This document shows positions 26,445 through 36,828 of a stretch of DNA of 64,000 nt, piece after piece (within the stretch, counting starts at the first letter, position 1; each line of letters starts with the position of its first letter). The translations under genes were made by a program, and so were the position numbers. Source of the stretch: Pedococcus sp. 5OH_020 (GTDB taxonomy: Bacteria; Actinomycetota; Actinomycetes; Actinomycetales; Dermatophilaceae); the NCBI RefSeq assembly GCF_027812955.1, contig NZ_JAPYZV010000006.1:186001-250000 (forward strand). The letters run 5' to 3'. Under the pieces are notes generated by a model. The model made no database searches, was not told where the DNA came from, and saw nothing but the letters and a program-made list of their open reading frames with translations.

Positions 26445-28163
26445 ATGACGACCACCGAGCCAGGTACCCGCGACGGCGTCGACATCAAGCCCCGCTCCCG
26501 TGACGTCACGGATGGTCTGGAGAGGGCGGCCGCGCGCGGCATGCTGCGCGCCGTCGGTCTCGGCGACGACGACTTCGCCAAGCCGCAGATCGGCGTCGCG
26601 AGCTCCTGGAACGAGATCACGCCCTGCAACCTCTCGCTCGACCGCCTTGCCAAGGCGGTGAAGGACGGAGTCCATGCCGCCGGCGGCTTCCCGCTCGAGT
26701 TCGGCACGATCTCGGTCAGCGACGGCATCTCCATGGGCCACGAGGGGATGCACTTCTCCCTCGTCAGCCGGGAGATCATCGCCGACTCCGTGGAGACCGT
26801 GATGAACGCCGAACGGCTCGACGGGTCGGTCCTGCTCGCCGGCTGTGACAAGTCCCTTCCGGGGATGCTCATGGCCGCGGCGCGTCTGGACCTCTCCTCC
26901 GTGTTCCTGTATGGCGGGTCCATCCTGCCGGGCGTCGCCAAGCTGTCGGACGGGTCGGAGAGGACCGTGACCATCATCGACGCCTTCGAGGCGGTGGGCG
27001 CCTGCGCTCGCGGCCTGATGTCACGGGAGGACGTCGACGCCATCGAGCGGGCGATCTGCCCTGGGGAGGGCGCGTGCGGCGGCATGTACACCGCGAACAC
27101 CATGGCGTCGGTCGCCGAGGCGATCGGGATGTCCCTGCCCGGGTCGGCCGCGCCCCCCGCGACGGACCGGCGGCGCGACGGCTTCGCTCGGAAGTCCGGC
27201 GAGGCGGTCGTGGAGCTCTTGCGTCGCGGCATCACCGCACGCGACATCATGACCAAAGAGGCGTTCGAGAACGCCATCGCCGTGGTGATGGCCTTCGGAG
27301 GCTCCACGAACGCCGTCCTGCATCTTCTCGCGATCGCGCACGAGGCGGAGGTCGACCTGACGCTCGACGACTTCGTCCGGGTCGGCGCGAAGGTGCCGCA
27401 CCTGGCTGACGTGAAGCCGTTCGGCCAGTACGTCATGACCGACGTCGACCGGGTCGGCGGCGTACCGGTGGTCATGCGCGCCCTGCTCGACGCCGGCCTC
27501 ATGCACGGTGACTGTCTGACCGTCACCGGCCGCACCATGGCGGAGAACCTCGCGCACATCTCCCCGCCGGACGTCGACGGCAAGGTGGTCCGCGCCATGC
27601 AGGAGCCGATCCACCAGACGGGTGGCATCACCATCCTCAAGGGCACGCTGGCGCCGGAGGGTGCCGTGGTGAAGTCGGCCGGCTTCGACTCCGACGTCTT
27701 CGAGGGGACCGCTCGGGTGTTCGACGGCGAGCGCGCCGCGATGGACGCGGTCGAGGAGGGCACCCTCACGGCCGGTGACGTGGTCGTCATCCGGTACGAG
27801 GGCCCCAAGGGCGGCCCCGGCATGCGCGAGATGCTCGCCGTCACGGGTGCCATCAAGGGCGCCGGCCTCGGCAAAGAGGTGCTGCTGCTCACCGACGGGC
27901 GCTTCTCCGGGGGCACCACGGGGCTGTGTGTCGGGCACGTCGCTCCGGAGGCCGTGGATGCCGGGCCCATCGCGTTCGTGCGCGACGGTGACCGGATCAC
28001 CCTCGACGTGGCCAACGGCGTGCTCGACCTGCACGTCGACCCGCAGGAGCTGGCGCGTCGGGCGGAAGGGTTCGAGCCGCCGCAGCCGAAGTACCCCAAG
28101 GGCGTGCTCGCCAAGTACCGCAAGCTCGTGGGCAGCGCCAGCGGCGGGGCCGTGTGTGGCTGA
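26445..28163 (+). CDS. ilvD: dihydroxy-acid dehydratase
   Basis: A 572-aa Fe-S enzyme that dehydrates 2,3-dihydroxy-isovalerate and -3-methylvalerate, the third common step of valine, isoleucine and leucine synthesis. Cluster cysteines are in AGCDKSLPG and [14 protein letters not shown]; a third conserved Cys lies in NEITPCN. TAGACT at 26431-26436 is 8 nt before the ATG, a leaderless arrangement. It is followed by a 344-bp gap with a palindromic repeat and the ilvB attenuator. Confidence 0.95.
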   Translation: MTTTEPGTRDGVDIKPRSRDVTDGLERAAARGMLRAVGLGDDDFAKPQIGVASSWNEITPCNLSLDRLAKAVKDGVHAAGGFPLEFGTISVSDGISMGHEGMHFSLVSREIIADSVETVMNAERLDGSVLLAGCDKSLPGMLMAAARLDLSSVFLYGGSILPGVAKLSDGSERTVTIIDAFEAVGACARGLMSREDVDAIERAICPGEGACGGMYTANTMASVAEAIGMSLPGSAAPPATDRRRDGFARKSGEAVVELLRRGITARDIMTKEAFENAIAVVMAFGGSTNAVLHLLAIAHEAEVDLTLDDFVRVGAKVPHLADVKPFGQYVMTDVDRVGGVPVVMRALLDAGLMHGDCLTVTGRTMAENLAHISPPDVDGKVVRAMQEPIHQTGGITILKGTLAPEGAVVKSAGFDSDVFEGTARVFDGERAAMDAVEEGTLTAGDVVVIRYEGPKGGPGMREMLAVTGAIKGAGLGKEVLLLTDGRFSGGTTGLCVGHVAPEAVDAGPIAFVRDGDRITLDVANGVLDLHVDPQELARRAEGFEPPQPKYPKGVLAKYRKLVGSASGGAVCG

Positions 28164-28187
28164 CCCCACTCGGGCCGACGACGTTTG

Positions 28188-28282
28188 CCAACCGACTCGA
28201 CCGGACTCGTGATCTTGTGCGTGTCGCCCCCTCGAGGGCGTGGACACTCACAACTTCGTGAGTCTGGTCGAGGAACGGTTGG
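28188..28282. repeat. dispersed intergenic palindromic repeat, copy 2
   Basis: Nested inverted repeats: CCAACCG/CGGTTGG (28188-28194, 28276-28282) outside and CTCGACCGGACTC with GAGTCTGGTCGAG (28196-28208, 28260-28272) inside. The minus strand matches copy 1 at 13833-13911 closely, including the 13-nt core GCGACACGCACAA (complement at 28215-28227). It may also end the ilvD transcript. Confidence 0.75.
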
Positions 28283-28335
28283 GGCATCGAGTGCTGAGAC
28301 GCGGGTCCGGATCGTGGGACCGACTGTCTGGCGCG

Positions 28336-28365
28336 TTGACACCTCGGCGGCGGCGGCGGGAGAGT
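28336..28365 (+). promoter_or_regulatory. ilvBNC promoter
   Basis: A consensus TTGACA (28336-28341), an 18-nt spacer and GAGAGT (28360-28365). The expected transcript start, 6-7 nt later, falls on the GTG of the leader peptide, so the leader mRNA would itself be leaderless. Confidence 0.7.
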
Positions 28366-28371
28366 GCAGGG

Positions 28372-28398
28372 GTGGCACGAATTCTCGTACTTCCCTAG
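28372..28398 (+). CDS. ilvB operon leader peptide MARILVLP
   Basis: An 8-codon open frame, GTG start and TAG stop, encoding M-A-R-I-L-V-L-P: one Ile, two Leu and one Val codon in a row of four. It begins 6 nt after the -10 box and ends inside the first arm of a hairpin. Streptomyces and Corynebacterium ilvB operons are known to have similar leader peptides; the R-I-L-V-L wording is like the Streptomyces type. Stalling of the ribosome at these codons would signal branched-chain amino acid starvation. Confidence 0.8.
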   Translation: MARILVLP

Positions 28399-28467
28399 CG
28401 CGCAGGCTCTCCCCAGAGCCAGCGCGCTGCCCTCCGTCGTCCCGGCCCGGGACTGGAGGGTTTTTTT
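28397..28467 (+). terminator. ilvB transcription attenuator (pause hairpin plus terminator)
   Basis: First hairpin: 14-bp arms 28397-28410 and 28415-28428 with one A-A mismatch and a 4-nt loop, starting in the leader stop codon. Second hairpin: CCCTCC (28430-28435) with GGAGGG (28455-28460) and an inner GTCCCG/CGGGAC stem, followed by seven T (28461-28467). This is the only long perfect T-run seen in the window and makes a classical intrinsic terminator 40 nt before ilvB. Confidence 0.85.
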
Positions 28468-28507
28468 GTGGCCAGACACCAGCGAGAACCGAAAGCGGTA
28501 GACGACA

Positions 28508-30391
28508 GTGAGCGACGCGAAACCGGGACCGACGCCGGCGCCCAGTCCCAGCCAGATGGCCCAGCAGGCCCGAGCCAAGGCTCCGGCGGGGGTCACGGGC
28601 GCCCAGAGCCTCGTGCTGGCCCTCGAGGCCATGGACGTCGACACCGTCTTCGGCATCCCCGGTGGCGCGATCCTGCCCGCGTACGACCCGTTGCTCGACT
28701 CCGTGAAGGTGCGCCACATCCTCGTACGCCACGAGCAGGGTGCCGGCCACGCGGCCGAGGGCTACGCCAGCGCCACCGGCAAGGTGGGCGTCTGTATGGC
28801 GACGTCCGGGCCGGGGGCGACCAACCTCGTCACGGCGATCGCCGACGCCTACATGGACTCCGTGCCGATCGTCGCCATCACGGGCCAGGTCAGCTCCGCC
28901 GCCATCGGCACGGACGCCTTCCAGGAGGCGGACATCCGCGGCATCACCATGCCGATCACCAAGCACAACTACCTCGTCACCGACGCCTCCCAGATCCCGC
29001 GCGTCGTGGCGGAGGCCTTCCACATCGCCTCCACGGGACGGCCGGGGCCGGTCCTGGTGGACATCTCCAAGGACGCACTGCAGGCCCGGACCACCTTCTC
29101 CTGGCCACCGAAGTTCGACCTGCCGGGCTACCGCCCGGTCGCGCGCCCCCACAACAAGCAGATCCGCGAGGCGGCGCGGCTCATCGCGCAGGCCCGCCGA
29201 CCGGTGTTCTACGTCGGCGGGGGAGTCATCCGTGCCGGCGCGTCACAGGCCCTGCGCGAGTTCGTGGACCTCACCCAGATCCCCGTCGTCACGACCCTGA
29301 TGGCCCGGGGCGCGGTGCCGGACAGCCATCCGCTGCACCTCGGCATGCCCGGGATGCACGGCTCGGTCGCGGCCGTGACGGCCCTGCAGAAGGCCGACCT
29401 GCTGATCACCCTGGGCGCTCGCTTCGACGACCGGGTGACCGGTCAGCTGTCGACCTTCGCCCCGGAGGCGAAGGTCATCCACGCCGACGTCGACCCCGCT
29501 GAGATCTCCAAGAACCGCACGGCCGACGTTCCGATCGTCGGCGACGTCCTGGACGTCATCCAGGAGCTGAAGGGCGCGGTGGCTGCGGACCAGGCAGCCG
29601 GTCATTCGGGGGACTACGGGGCCTGGCAGGACCTGACGGCAGGATGGAAGTCGACGTTCCCCCTCGGGTACTCCACGCCCGAGGGTGGGGACACGGTCGC
29701 GCCGCAGCACGTCATCGAGCGCATCGGCGCCATCAGCGGTCCGGAGTCGGTGTACGTGGCAGGGGTGGGGCAGCACCAGATGTGGGCGGCGCAGTTCGTC
29801 CAGTACGAGCGTCCCAACGCCTGGCTTAACTCGGGGGGTCTGGGCACCATGGGGTATGCCGTGCCCGCCGCCATGGGCGCCAAGGTCGCCCAACCCGACC
29901 GCACGGTGTGGGCCATCGACGGGGACGGCTGCTTCCAGATGACCAACCAGGAGCTGGCGACCTGTGTCATCAACAACATCCCGATCAAGGTCGCGATCAT
30001 CAACAACAGCAGTCTCGGCATGGTGAGGCAGTGGCAGTCGCTCTTCTACAACGAGCGCTACTCGAACACCGACCTGCACACCTCGGTAGGCTCCCGGATC
30101 CCTGACTTCGTCAAGCTGGCAGAGGCGTACGGCTGCGTGGGGCTGCGGTGTGAACGACCGGAGGACGTCGACGCCACGATCAAGAAGGCCATGGAGATCA
30201 ACGACGTCCCGGTGGTCGTCGACTTCGTCGTCCATCGGGACGCCATGGTGTGGCCGATGGTCCCCGCGGGCGTGAGCAACGACGCGATCCAGGTGGCCAA
30301 GGACACCGCGCCACAGTGGGACCGCGAGGACGACGAGGCGGACGAGCAGGGTGTGGTCGACCAGCTCGAGGCCGGCCGGGAGGGGAGGTAG
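28508..30391 (+). CDS. ilvB: acetolactate synthase large subunit
   Basis: A 627-aa thiamine-diphosphate enzyme that makes acetolactate from pyruvate (valine/leucine) and acetohydroxybutyrate (isoleucine). [13 protein letters not shown] holds the catalytic Glu, [14 protein letters not shown] the N-terminal signature, and [14 protein letters not shown] the TPP/Mg motif. The C-terminal ~25 residues are very acidic. The GTG start at 28508 is 40 nt after the attenuator. ilvN follows after 5 nt and ilvC after a further 88 nt. Confidence 0.96.
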   Translation: MSDAKPGPTPAPSPSQMAQQARAKAPAGVTGAQSLVLALEAMDVDTVFGIPGGAILPAYDPLLDSVKVRHILVRHEQGAGHAAEGYASATGKVGVCMATSGPGATNLVTAIADAYMDSVPIVAITGQVSSAAIGTDAFQEADIRGITMPITKHNYLVTDASQIPRVVAEAFHIASTGRPGPVLVDISKDALQARTTFSWPPKFDLPGYRPVARPHNKQIREAARLIAQARRPVFYVGGGVIRAGASQALREFVDLTQIPVVTTLMARGAVPDSHPLHLGMPGMHGSVAAVTALQKADLLITLGARFDDRVTGQLSTFAPEAKVIHADVDPAEISKNRTADVPIVGDVLDVIQELKGAVAADQAAGHSGDYGAWQDLTAGWKSTFPLGYSTPEGGDTVAPQHVIERIGAISGPESVYVAGVGQHQMWAAQFVQYERPNAWLNSGGLGTMGYAVPAAMGAKVAQPDRTVWAIDGDGCFQMTNQELATCVINNIPIKVAIINNSSLGMVRQWQSLFYNERYSNTDLHTSVGSRIPDFVKLAEAYGCVGLRCERPEDVDATIKKAMEINDVPVVVDFVVHRDAMVWPMVPAGVSNDAIQVAKDTAPQWDREDDEADEQGVVDQLEAGREGR

Positions 30392-30396
30392 CAGCC

Positions 30397-32026
<1,630 letters not shown>

Positions 32027-32051
32027 CGGGGCGCCGCGACGACCCCGTCCT

Positions 32052-32198
32052 CGGGCGCCGAAGTCTGGGACTTCGGCGCCCGACGCGGCGTGTCCCTCCG
32101 AAGTCCCAGACTTCGCAACAGGAGTCACCCGGGTCCTTGCCGAAGTCCGGGACCTCGGCGCCCGGCCCGGCGTGTCGCTCCGAAGTCCCGGACTTCGG
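32052..32198. repeat. four spaced CGAAGTC palindromes, incl. ilvC terminator
   Basis: Four hairpins of the form CGAAGTC-NNN-GACTTCG are centred at 32067, 32107, 32149 and 32189, about 40 bp apart. The first extends to a perfect 14-bp stem (32052-32065/32069-32082) and probably ends ilvBNC. The array is two copies of a ~60-bp unit sharing GGCGTGTC between palindromes. Loop bases differ (TGG, CCA, CGG, CCG) while arms are kept; only the third has an arm mismatch. No gene lies here. The rest of the 327-bp gap holds the serA upstream region with a possible TATGCT -10 box at 32289. Confidence 0.8.
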
Positions 32199-32353
32199 AA
32201 GCGCGGGGGAGGGGGACGAGCGGGGTGGGTGGGATGTGTGCGGGCGTGTCACATAGCGAGCAGACCATCCACATACTGGGCGTCGCCTTATGCTTGCCCC
32301 GGACACTCCGTCGTGCCGACCCTCATTCTCGTGACCTACCGAAGGACTGACAC

Positions 32354-33940
32354 GTGAGCAAGCCGATCGTCCTCCTTGCTGAAGAGCTGTCGCCGGCGAC
32401 CATCGACGCCCTCGGGCCGGACTTCGAGACCAGGACGGTGGACGGGGCGTCCCGCGAGGCACTGCTCCCAGCCCTCGCGGACGTCGACGCCGTGCTGATC
32501 CGGTCAGCGACCAAGATGGACGCCGAGGCCATCGCCGCGGCGAAGAACCTCAAGGTCATCGCCCGCGCCGGCGTCGGTCTGGACAACGTCGACGTGCCGG
32601 CCGCGACCCGGGCAGGGGTCATGGTGGTCAACGCCCCGACGTCCAACATCACCTCGGCCGCGGAGCTGGCCGTCGGACTGCTGCTCGCCACGGCCCGCAA
32701 CATCGCCCCGGCGAACCAGGCTCTCAAGGCCGGCGCCTGGAAGCGAAGCAAGTATGGCGGCGTGGAGCTGCTCGACAAGAAGGTCGGCGTGGTCGGCTTC
32801 GGTCGGATCGGGCAGCTGGTGGCCGAGCGGCTCAAGGGCTTCGGTATGGAGATCCTCGCGTACGACCCCTACGTGTCGGCCCAGCGCGCGGGGCAGCTCG
32901 GCGCCCGGCTGGTCAGCCTCGACGAGCTGCTGGAGCAGAGCGACTTCATCACCGTCCACCTTCCCAAGAGCCCGGAGACGCTCGGGCTCATCGGCAAGGA
33001 GGCGCTGACCAAGGTCAAGCCCAGCGTGCGCATCATCAACGCGGCGCGGGGCGGCATCGTGGACGAGGCGGCGCTCGCCGAGGCCCTGCGGGAAGGACGC
33101 GTCGCCGGGGCCGGCATCGACGTGTTCGCGACCGAGCCCACCACCGAGAGCCCCCTGTTCGAGCACGAGTCCGTCGTCGTCACGCCTCACCTCGGTGCAT
33201 CCACCGAGGAGGCGCAGGAGAAGGCCGGCGTCGCGGTCGCGCGGTCCGTGCGGCTGGCCCTCGGCGGCGACCTCGTCCCAGACGCGGTCAACGTCTCCGG
33301 GGGTGCCGTCCCGGAGGAGGTCCGCCCCGGAATCGCGCTGGTGGAGAAGCTGGGCAGGATCTTCACCGCTCTTGCGGGGTCCGTCCCCGTGCAGCTCGAC
33401 GTCGACGTCAAGGGCGAGATCACCGAGCACGACGTCTCGATCTGGAAGCTCGCCGCCCTCAAGGGCCTGTTCACGGACGTCACCGAGGACCCGGTCACCT
33501 ACGTCAACGCGCCCCTGATCGCCGAGCAGCGTGGTTGCGAGGTGCGGCTGCTGACGGACCCCGCGACGCCGGACTTCCGCAACGTGACGACGCTCCGCGG
33601 CACGCTGGCCGACGGCAGCACCGTGTCGGTCGCCGGCACCCTGACCGGGCCCCGCCTGGTCGAGAAGGTGGTAGGGGTCAACGGGTTCGATCTCGAGGTC
33701 CCACTGTCGGAGCACCTCGCGTTCTTCACCTACGTCGACCGTCCGGGCGTGATCGGCACCGTGGGGCGCCTGCTCGGCGACGCGCAGGTCAACATCGACA
33801 GCATGCAGGTGGCCCGCAACGAGAAGGGCGGCCAGGCCCTCGTCGCCCTGACGGTCGACAGCGTCATCCCGGCGGACGTGCTGAGCGCCATCGTGAACGA
33901 GGTGGGCGCGCAGGTCACCGTGGTGGACCTCGCCGACTGA
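32354..33940 (+). CDS. serA: D-3-phosphoglycerate dehydrogenase
   Basis: A 528-aa long-type (type I) enzyme catalysing the first step of serine synthesis. The substrate/NAD part has GFGRIGQLVAERL (~residue 150), catalytic Arg in NAARGGIVD, Glu in DVFATEP and His in TPHLGAS; it is followed by the allosteric intervening domain (~310-450) and a C-terminal ACT domain (THVDRPGVIG-like, here TYVDRPGVIGTVG) for serine inhibition. GAAGGA lies 7 nt before the GTG. A strong hairpin terminator follows. Confidence 0.95.
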   Translation: MSKPIVLLAEELSPATIDALGPDFETRTVDGASREALLPALADVDAVLIRSATKMDAEAIAAAKNLKVIARAGVGLDNVDVPAATRAGVMVVNAPTSNITSAAELAVGLLLATARNIAPANQALKAGAWKRSKYGGVELLDKKVGVVGFGRIGQLVAERLKGFGMEILAYDPYVSAQRAGQLGARLVSLDELLEQSDFITVHLPKSPETLGLIGKEALTKVKPSVRIINAARGGIVDEAALAEALREGRVAGAGIDVFATEPTTESPLFEHESVVVTPHLGASTEEAQEKAGVAVARSVRLALGGDLVPDAVNVSGGAVPEEVRPGIALVEKLGRIFTALAGSVPVQLDVDVKGEITEHDVSIWKLAALKGLFTDVTEDPVTYVNAPLIAEQRGCEVRLLTDPATPDFRNVTTLRGTLADGSTVSVAGTLTGPRLVEKVVGVNGFDLEVPLSEHLAFFTYVDRPGVIGTVGRLLGDAQVNIDSMQVARNEKGGQALVALTVDSVIPADVLSAIVNEVGAQVTVVDLAD

Positions 33941-33966
33941 CGCCGTACCCGTCCAGCGCCACCCGC

Positions 33967-34000
33967 CTGCCGGTGGGTCCCCCCGGGGGCCAACCGGCAG
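33967..34000 (+). terminator. serA terminator
   Basis: CTGCCGGT (33967-33974) and ACCGGCAG (33993-34000) form an 8-bp stem with further GC pairing inside the 18-nt loop, 27 nt after the serA stop. No T-run follows. Confidence 0.65.
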
Positions 34001-34120
34001 TGTCGTTGATCGGCCCGCGCTGCCCCGGGCAGCGTCGTAGGCCCATGCCCGGTGCCTGGGCCGCCGTCCAGAGGCGTCTCACGACGTGGGAAACGGCTGT
34101 CGGATAGTTGGACGTCCACG

Positions 34121-34126
34121 TAATCT
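34121..34126 (+). promoter_or_regulatory. -10 box of the serA-leuB leader unit
   Basis: TAATCT, the best -10 hexamer in this gap, ends 6 nt before the ATG of a 15-codon leader frame, so the transcript would be leaderless. No clear -35 element is seen. Confidence 0.6.
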
Positions 34127-34132
34127 CGAAGC

Positions 34133-34180
34133 ATGGCGCGGCAGCTGGTGATTCTTAGCCGCCGCGGCGAGTTCCGGTAG
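34133..34180 (+). CDS. candidate branched-chain leader peptide (15 aa)
   Basis: An ATG-to-TAG frame encoding M-A-R-Q-L-V-I-L-S-R-R-G-E-F-R, with four consecutive Leu/Val/Ile/Leu codons. The start MAR and the run of branched-chain codons are like the ilvB leader in this window. The frame's 3' end and stop are covered by a perfect hairpin: CCGCGGCGAGT (34162-34172) with ACTCGCCGCGG (34188-34198), 15-nt loop. No U-tract terminator follows. The gene it regulates is unclear: the next frames are a 26-aa peptide at 34310 and leuB at 34515. Confidence 0.6.
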   Translation: MARQLVILSRRGEFR

Positions 34181-34198
34181 TCAGCCCACTCGCCGCGG
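34162..34198 (+). promoter_or_regulatory. hairpin over the stop codon of the 34133 leader
   Basis: Perfect 11-bp stem (34162-34172 with 34188-34198) whose loop contains the leader stop codon. A ribosome finishing or stalling on the leader would open or block this hairpin, the expected geometry for attenuation or translational control. Confidence 0.6.
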
Positions 34199-34309
34199 AG
34201 ATCCCGCGTGCGTGGCTGGCTGGGCGCCCCGCATCCGGCGAGTGCCCCGAGAACCTTTCCGAACGTCAGATTTCCTGTTGCGGCAGGCAGTTTCCAAGGA
34301 CTGAGCATC

Positions 34310-34390
34310 ATGAGCGAAGAAGCACAGAAGGCCCGTCAGGCCCTGCAGGAGTCGATGGACCTGCGCGAGCAGGGTCACTCCGACGACTGA
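34310..34390 (+). CDS. candidate 26-aa small protein
   Basis: ATG at 34310 with AAGGA 9 nt upstream, ending TGA at 34390. The product MSEEAQKARQALQESM... is a charged, probably helical peptide ending in two Asp. The surrounding frame is open from 34208, but only this start has a ribosome site. It is followed by a strong hairpin terminator, which supports a short independent transcript. Function unknown; it may be a spurious frame. Confidence 0.4.
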   Translation: MSEEAQKARQALQESMDLREQGHSDD

Positions 34391-34428
34391 CCCACGGCTT
34401 TTCCATGGCCTCCAGCACGGCCAGCGCG

Positions 34429-34460
34429 ACGACCTCATCGGCCAAGGCCGTTGAGGTCGT
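34429..34460 (+). terminator. terminator of the leader/small-protein unit
   Basis: ACGACCTCA (34429-34437) with TGAGGTCGT (34452-34460) and an inner CGGCC-AA-GGCCG stem form a 14-bp hairpin with one T-T mismatch and a 2-nt loop. It ends the unit at 34133-34390 and isolates the leuB promoter. Confidence 0.7.
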
Positions 34461-34468
34461 TCGTCATG

Positions 34469-34485
34469 TGAGACGCAGATATCAG
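34469..34485 (+). promoter_or_regulatory. candidate NdgR/LtbR box upstream of leuB
   Basis: TGAGACG-CAG-ATATCAG. The same two blocks with the same 3-nt spacing occur on the minus strand at the ndgR start (53797-53813). Here the box covers the -35 region of the leuB promoter (-10 TAGGGT at 34502-34507), a position suited to repression. Confidence 0.6.
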
Positions 34486-34514
34486 AGTGCAAGACGGTCC
34501 GTAGGGTGAGGACC

Positions 34515-35582
34515 ATGGCTGCCCAGACCCTCAGCACCGAGACCGTGAGCCTCGCCGTGATCGGGGGAGACGGCATCGGCCCGGAGGTGGTGGCGGAGGG
34601 GCTCAAGGTCCTCGAGGCCGTTACGCAGGGCAGCGGCACCAAGTTCCACGCCACCGAGTACGACCTCGGTGCCCGGCGGTGGCATGCGACGGGGGAGACC
34701 CTCCCGGAGTCGGTCCTGGAGGAGCTTCGGGGCCACGACGCCATCCTGCTGGGCGCGATCGGCGACCCGACCGTCCCCAGTGGCGTCCTGGAACGAGGGG
34801 TGCTCCTACCCCTGCGCTTCGCCCTCGAGCACTACGTCAACCTGCGCCCGGCCAAGCTCTACCCCGGCGTCCAGAGCCCGTTGGCAGTCGAGCGGGTCGC
34901 TCCCGACGGCATCGACTTCGTCGTGGTCCGAGAGGGCACCGAGGGACCGTACGTCGGCAACGGCGGCTCCCTGCGTACCGGCACGCCGCACGAGATCGCC
35001 ACCGAGGTCAGCGTCAACACCCGCTTCGGTGTGGAGCGGGTGGTGCGGGACGCGTTCGCGCGTGCGCAGGCACGGCCGCGTCGTCACCTCACGCTCGTGC
35101 ACAAGCACAACGTCCTGACCCATGCCGGTCACCTCTGGCGTCGTACGGTCGAGGCGGTAGGGCAGGAGTTCCCCGACGTGACGACGGCCTACCAGCACGT
35201 CGACGCCGCCACGATCTTCCTGGCGACCGACCCAAGCCGCTTCGACGTCATCGTCACGGACAACCTCTTCGGCGACATCATCACCGACATCGCTGCGGCC
35301 ATCGCCGGCGGCATCGGCCTGGCTGCCAGCGGCAACATCAACCCCCAACGCACCACCCCGAGCATGTTCGAGCCGGTGCACGGCTCAGCCCCGGACATCG
35401 CCGGTCAGGCGAAGGCCGACCCGACCGCGACCATCCTCTCGGTCGCCATGCTGCTGGAGCACCTCGGACGCCATGACGAGGCCCGTCAGGTGGAGGCGGC
35501 TGTCGCCGCCGACCTCGCGGAGCGAGGAACCGCCGTACGGTCCACCCCGCAGGTCGGCGACGCCATCGCCGGTCGGCTCTAG
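34515..35582 (+). CDS. leuB: 3-isopropylmalate dehydrogenase
   Basis: A 355-aa NAD-dependent decarboxylating dehydrogenase of leucine synthesis (and of the citramalate route to isoleucine). [11 protein letters not shown] at the start, [12 protein letters not shown], and [13 protein letters not shown] with the metal-binding Asp residues identify it; it is the Mycobacterium-like short form. The ATG at 34515 has TAGGGT 7 nt upstream and is probably leaderless; an in-frame GTG at 34506 is the alternative. Confidence 0.94.
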   Translation: MAAQTLSTETVSLAVIGGDGIGPEVVAEGLKVLEAVTQGSGTKFHATEYDLGARRWHATGETLPESVLEELRGHDAILLGAIGDPTVPSGVLERGVLLPLRFALEHYVNLRPAKLYPGVQSPLAVERVAPDGIDFVVVREGTEGPYVGNGGSLRTGTPHEIATEVSVNTRFGVERVVRDAFARAQARPRRHLTLVHKHNVLTHAGHLWRRTVEAVGQEFPDVTTAYQHVDAATIFLATDPSRFDVIVTDNLFGDIITDIAAAIAGGIGLAASGNINPQRTTPSMFEPVHGSAPDIAGQAKADPTATILSVAMLLEHLGRHDEARQVEAAVAADLAERGTAVRSTPQVGDAIAGRL

Positions 35583-35603
35583 ACCCCCCGCGGCGCTCCC
35601 GAC

Positions 35604-35621
35604 TCCTGCCCGACGGCAGGA
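35604..35621 (+). terminator. short hairpin between leuB and ilvE
   Basis: TCCTGCC-CGAC-GGCAGGA, a 7-bp stem with a 4-nt loop, 22 nt after the leuB stop. TAACCT (35631-35636) just downstream could be the -10 box of ilvE. Confidence 0.5.
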
Positions 35622-35670
35622 TGGGGCAGGTAACCTCGGCAGGAGACCCGCATCGACGCAGGAGGACTCC

Positions 35671-36780
35671 ATGAGCCAGACCGCCGCACCGCTGACCTTC
35701 GAGGTCACCCGCCGCACCGACCCCCGGTCGCACGCGGAACGCGAGGCGGTACTGGCGGACCCCGGCTTCGGCATGACCTTCACCGACCACATGCTCACCG
35801 CGACCTGGACCAAGGGCCAGGGCTGGCACTCCGGGAGGATCGCTGCCTACGGGCCCATCTCGCTGATGCCCTCGGCGGCGGTCCTGCACTACGCGCAGGA
35901 GATCTTCGAAGGGATGAAGGCATACCGGCACGAGGACAGCTCCGTCTGGACCTTCCGTCCGGAGGCCAACGCCCAGCGGATGATCCGCAGCGCCCGACGG
36001 ATGGCGCTCCCAGAGCTGCCCGAGGAGGACTTCCTCGCCTCCCTGCGCGCCTTCGTCGAGGTCGACCAGGCCTGGGTCCCCGCCTACGGGACCGGTGAGA
36101 CGAGCCTCTACCTGCGCCCGTTCATGTACGCCTCGGAAGCGTTCCTGGGGGTCCGTCCTGCCGCGGAGGTGACCTACTCGGTTATCGCCTCGCCCGCCGG
36201 CGCCTACTTCAGCGGGGGCATCAGGCCGGTGACGATCTGGCTCTCGCAGCACTATGCCCGTGCCGGCGAGGGCGGCACCGGGGCAGCCAAGACAGGTGGC
36301 AACTACGCCTCGAGCCTGGCCGGGCAGCTCGAGGGCATCGAGAACGGCTGCGACCAGGCCGTCTTCCTCGACTCCTCTACGCACACCAACGTCGAGGAGC
36401 TCGGCGGCATGAACCTGTTCTTCGTCACCAAGGACAACCGGCTCGTCACTCCGGAGCTGACCGGCTCGATCCTGGAGGGGGTCACGCGTTCCTCGGTGCT
36501 CCAGCTGGCCAAGGAGATGGGGCTGCAGCCGGAGGAGCGCAAGGTCCCGATCCAGGAGTGGAAGGACGGTGCGGCCAGCGGCGACATCGTCGAGGTCTTC
36601 GCGTGTGGCACGGCGGCGGTGATCACCCCGGTCGGCGAGCTGCGCTGGGAAGGCGGCTCCTGCGACCACCGACGCGGCGTCGACTACGGCGAGGTGACCA
36701 GGAGCATCCGCGAGCGGCTGCTGGACATCCAGTACGGACGCGCCGAGGACCCCTTCGGGTGGATGACGAGGCTCGTGTAA
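35671..36780 (+). CDS. ilvE: branched-chain amino acid aminotransferase
   Basis: A 369-aa fold-type IV PLP enzyme for the last step of leucine, isoleucine and valine synthesis. The PLP lysine is in GAAKTGGNYASS (~residue 208); EIFEGMKAYRHED, YLRPFMYASE and FACGTAAVITPVGEL are class signatures. AGGAGG lies 5 nt before the ATG. A 24-bp palindrome follows the stop, before an unrelated amine cluster. Confidence 0.94.
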   Translation: MSQTAAPLTFEVTRRTDPRSHAEREAVLADPGFGMTFTDHMLTATWTKGQGWHSGRIAAYGPISLMPSAAVLHYAQEIFEGMKAYRHEDSSVWTFRPEANAQRMIRSARRMALPELPEEDFLASLRAFVEVDQAWVPAYGTGETSLYLRPFMYASEAFLGVRPAAEVTYSVIASPAGAYFSGGIRPVTIWLSQHYARAGEGGTGAAKTGGNYASSLAGQLEGIENGCDQAVFLDSSTHTNVEELGGMNLFFVTKDNRLVTPELTGSILEGVTRSSVLQLAKEMGLQPEERKVPIQEWKDGAASGDIVEVFACGTAAVITPVGELRWEGGSCDHRRGVDYGEVTRSIRERLLDIQYGRAEDPFGWMTRLV

Positions 36781-36794
36781 GGGACCCCTGGCCT

Positions 36795-36828
36795 GGCGTC
36801 AATGGTCTATGCGCAGACCATTGACGCC
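36795..36828. promoter_or_regulatory. long palindrome, candidate GntR/FCD operator
   Basis: GGCGTCAATGGTCT (36795-36808) and its perfect complement (36815-36828) flank ATGCGC. The central part CAATGGTC...GACCATTG resembles operators of FCD-type GntR regulators (GGTC-N-GACC like). A second partial copy CAATGGTC (36875-36882) within GGACAATGGTCC lies 28 nt before the permease start. A regulator of that type is encoded at 38438. It may also act as the ilvE terminator. Confidence 0.6.

Noticed and set aside
25448-29152. A minus-strand open frame of more than 1200 codons opposite cds1, the SixA gene, ilvD and ilvB
   Set aside because: It lies antisense to recognised genes, has a composition dominated by Arg, Ser, Pro and Thr with no domain, and is the usual product of high-GC codon bias.
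32052-32198. Spaced palindromes considered as a CRISPR array
   Set aside because: The repeats are short palindromes, the spacers are partly repeated themselves, and there are no cas genes.
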